Source of the DNA: an uncultured Oxalobacteraceae bacterium
Lineage (GTDB): Bacteria > Pseudomonadota > Gammaproteobacteria > Burkholderiales > Burkholderiaceae
Assembly (NCBI GenBank): GCA_946479705.1
Contig: CAMLHI010000116.1
Span: 1-6,569 of the forward strand
Direction: 5' to 3'
DNA length: 6,569 bases
How positions within the stretch are numbered: the first letter of the stretch is position 1; every line of letters begins with the position of its first letter. Below the pieces are notes generated by a model. It made no database searches. It saw only the letters and a list, made by a program, of their open reading frames with translations, and was not told where the DNA came from. Positions 5,310 to 6,569 of the stretch are shown here, in pieces. The position numbers and the translations under genes are program-made.

Positions 5310-5591
5310 TCAGCGGGTAAACTCGGCTTCCTCATCGAAGCCATCGGCGCATTCCTTGCCGCAGAAACGGCGCACGCTGTCGAGCGGTTTTTCGCAATAC
5401 CAGCATGACCCTTTCGGCGGCAAACTCTGTCGCTTCATGGCCGGCGTCGGCGCGCTCAAGGGCGGCTCTGGACTGGCTTCCTTGTCCGGCAAACTTTCCT
5501 GTATCGTTCCCAAAATGACCCCCACAAAAGGCAGCGCGTTGAAGATTGAAGGCAAGATTACTTTAGAGGAATATTGCTGAGTTTGAGCCAT
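5310..5591 (-). CDS. Small Cys4 zinc-ribbon-like protein, uncharacterised
   Basis: I do not recognise a named family. From the ATG at 5591 the product is 93 residues. Its C-terminal 42 residues hold C63-x2-C66-x10-C77-x3-C81 (CWYCEKPL...RRFCGKEC), a treble-clef or ribbon-like zinc-binding pattern, followed by an acidic tail (DGFDEEAEF). A Pro-rich stretch (about 37-50) precedes it. Start choice is uncertain: ATG at 5438 gives a 42-residue protein containing only the Cys4 unit, with codon use like the neighbours, whereas the region upstream of about 5500 is AT-rich with atypical codons. A TTG at 5699 would give 129 residues. No start has a good Shine-Dalgarno. The Cys4 core is likely coding; everything upstream of 5438 is doubtful. 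It converges on the Hpt gene. Confidence 0.6.
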   Translation of the reverse strand: MAQTQQYSSKVILPSIFNALPFVGVILGTIQESLPDKEASPEPPLSAPTPAMKRQSLPPKGSCWYCEKPLDSVRRFCGKECADGFDEEAEFTR

Positions 5592-5723
5592 CGCAAACCG
5601 TTTCGGCTGCCCCAAACCCGACACGAGCTGGGACAAGTTTGCGCCCAATATCCCGACGCCGCAATGCTGTAAATCTCGACAGTCGTTGTATTGGAGCAAC
5701 CACGATATCCCCTGAACGAGGGC

Positions 5724-6284
5724 CTATTTGACGGGCTCGAGCGTCACCACCAGCGCCGAGGCGGTGGTGGCGATCCGGGTCGGGGTGAACTGGATGCCGG
5801 CAAAGCGCAAGTCGTCCATCTTGAAGCTGTAGACCGGCATGTCGCTGGCCACCTGGCCCATCAGCACATTGCCCGCCTTCTCCAGCTGGCGCTGGCGGGC
5901 CGGGTCGATGCCGTCGATGGCGAAGCGTTCCAGGCGCGGCTCGGCCATCACGATGGCGCCGCGGCCCATGTCGATCGCCAGGCGGCCGGACAGCCCCAGG
6001 CCGCCGCGCCAGGACTGGTGCAGGAAGGGCGGCGCCACCGAGGCATCCATATCGATACCGATGCGGCCGCTGTCGGGCATCAGGCGCAGCTGCGGATGGG
6101 TGAGCTGCACGTCGAACAATTCCAGCAGACGATTATTGAGCGGGAAGCGGCGTTCGATGCCGGCCTGCAGCTTGGCCAGCGGCAGTTCGACCTGGCGCGG
6201 CCCGGCCAGGTTGGCGCATGAGGCCAGCAGGGCGGCGCAGCCGAGGATGGCCAGGAAACGCGCGGTGCGGATGAGATTGAGCAT
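5724..6284 (-). CDS. DUF1439 (YceB-like) lipoprotein
   Basis: This is a 186-residue predicted lipoprotein. Its signal sequence ends in the lipobox L20-A21-S22-C23, and residue 24 is Ala, so outer-membrane sorting is expected. The rest has the alternating beta-strand pattern of DUF1439 proteins such as E. coli YceB: VELPLAKLQAGIERRFP, LLELFDVQLTHPQLRLMP, GRIGIDMDASV, RLAIDMGRGAIVMAEPRLERFAIDG, and a C-terminal SFKMDDLRFAGIQFTPTRI. The fold is thought to bind a hydrophobic ligand, but the function is unknown. The ATG at 6284 is chosen because it starts a clean signal peptide; an upstream GTG at 6329 would add 15 residues before it and bury a -10-like TATGCT. It lies 73 bases downstream of the ECF sigma factor stop. 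Confidence 0.88.
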   Translation of the reverse strand: MLNLIRTARFLAILGCAALLASCANLAGPRQVELPLAKLQAGIERRFPLNNRLLELFDVQLTHPQLRLMPDSGRIGIDMDASVAPPFLHQSWRGGLGLSGRLAIDMGRGAIVMAEPRLERFAIDGIDPARQRQLEKAGNVLMGQVASDMPVYSFKMDDLRFAGIQFTPTRIATTASALVVTLEPVK

Positions 6285-6296
6285 GCGAAAAAGGTT

Positions 6297-6302
6297 AGCA
6301 TA
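6297..6302 (-). promoter_or_regulatory. Putative -10 box for the DUF1439 lipoprotein gene
   Basis: On the - strand TATGCT (complement of 6297-6302) lies 12 bases before the ATG at 6284, implying a very short leader. No clear -35 element and no Shine-Dalgarno are visible. If real, it argues against the longer GTG start at 6329. Confidence 0.3.
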
Positions 6303-6357
6303 ATTCGCCCGCCGCGCACGCCATGACACACTCGCTTACATCCTCGCGCCAAGGCTC

Positions 6358-6569
6358 CTACGCGCCGCTGCCCGGCACATTGCAAGCCTGCGCGCGCGCC
6401 AGCAGCAGCTCGCGCTCGCGGTCGTTATTGGTCAGCGCCGCGGCGCGCTCGAACTCGGCGCGCGCCTCGCGCTTGCGATCCAGGCGCGAGAGCAGGTCGC
6501 CGCGCACGCTGGGCAGCAGGTGGTAGTGCTTGAGCGCAGGCTCGTTCACCAGCGCATCGACCAGTTCCA
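6358..6569 (-). CDS. ECF-type RNA polymerase sigma factor, C-terminal tail (5' end outside window)
   Basis: The - strand frame is open from the right edge to TAG at 6358-6360, about 69 residues. The readable end, ELVDALVNEPALKHYHLL followed by PSVRGDLLSRLDR, KREARAEFERAAALTNND and RERELLLARAQAC, matches the TPR-like C-terminal extension of ECF42-type sigma factors (DUF6596). There the segment HxLLPxVRGDLLxRLGR...EARAEFERAAALTRNxRERxLL is highly characteristic. The σ2 and σ4 domains lie outside the window. In this family the extension is needed for activity, and the genes usually neighbour a YCII/DGPF-domain protein, which would be beyond the right edge. The downstream DUF1439 gene begins 73 bases after the stop and probably has its own promoter. 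Confidence 0.85.
   Translation of the reverse strand, partial: ELVDALVNEPALKHYHLLPSVRGDLLSRLDRKREARAEFERAAALTNNDRERELLLARAQACNVPGSGA

Noticed and set aside
5356..5580. A 74-codon + strand frame opposite the Cys4 gene
   Set aside because: No Shine-Dalgarno, no recognisable motif, and the - strand carries the organised Cys4 pattern.
5574..5672. A 32-codon + strand frame starting at TTG with AGAGGA at 5565-5570
   Set aside because: The spacing of 3 bases is short, the start is TTG, and the peptide has no motif; chance is the simpler explanation.
6080..6385. A - strand frame with ATG near 6304 overlapping the DUF1439 lipoprotein start
   Set aside because: It is out of frame with the lipoprotein, gives Pro/Ser/Arg-rich sequence, and lacks a lipobox.

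Overview
The window is high-GC DNA that looks like a chromosome of a Burkholderiales bacterium, most likely an Oxalobacteraceae member (Massilia, Duganella or Janthinobacterium-like). The basis is codon usage, the style of the proteins (YdhF-type aldo/keto reductase, Gly-tract CAP lipoprotein, DUF1439 lipoprotein, ECF sigma factor with a TPR-like tail) and compact gene packing. The genus is inference. There are no RNA genes, insertion sequences, prophage genes or CRISPR repeats.

Left part (1-2726, all + strand): the last 64 codons of an alpha/beta hydrolase; a complete penicillin-binding-protein-5/6 type D-Ala-D-Ala carboxypeptidase (249-1394); then a two-gene unit of a YdhF-family aldo/keto reductase (1484-2410) and a CsoR/RcnR/FrmR-family repressor (2415-2726), 4 bases apart. 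The carboxypeptidase and the reductase are each preceded by the same 9-mer containing a perfect TATAAT. A perfect 16-bp palindrome touches the first of these -10 boxes, and a nested GC-rich palindrome lies just before the second.

Middle (2735-4626): a phosphatidylserine synthase-type CDP-alcohol phosphatidyltransferase on the - strand, with no ATG start available before its first membrane helix, diverges from a CAP/SCP-domain lipoprotein with a C-terminal Ig-like domain (+). The repressor and the synthase converge with only 8 bases between them.

Right part (4698-6569): a stand-alone Hpt phosphotransfer protein (+) converges, 6 bases apart, on a small Cys4 zinc-ribbon-like protein (-) whose upstream half is unusually AT-rich. 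Next are a DUF1439 outer-membrane-type lipoprotein (-) and the C-terminal tail of an ECF sigma factor (-) that runs off the right edge.

Most genes are envelope or housekeeping functions: peptidoglycan trimming, phospholipid synthesis and two lipoproteins. The strongest candidate for something under-described is the reductase-repressor pair: the repressor keeps the family's N-terminal cysteine but lacks the His/Cys ligands that bind metal, so it may sense a reactive small molecule handled by the reductase. I saw no large novel system.
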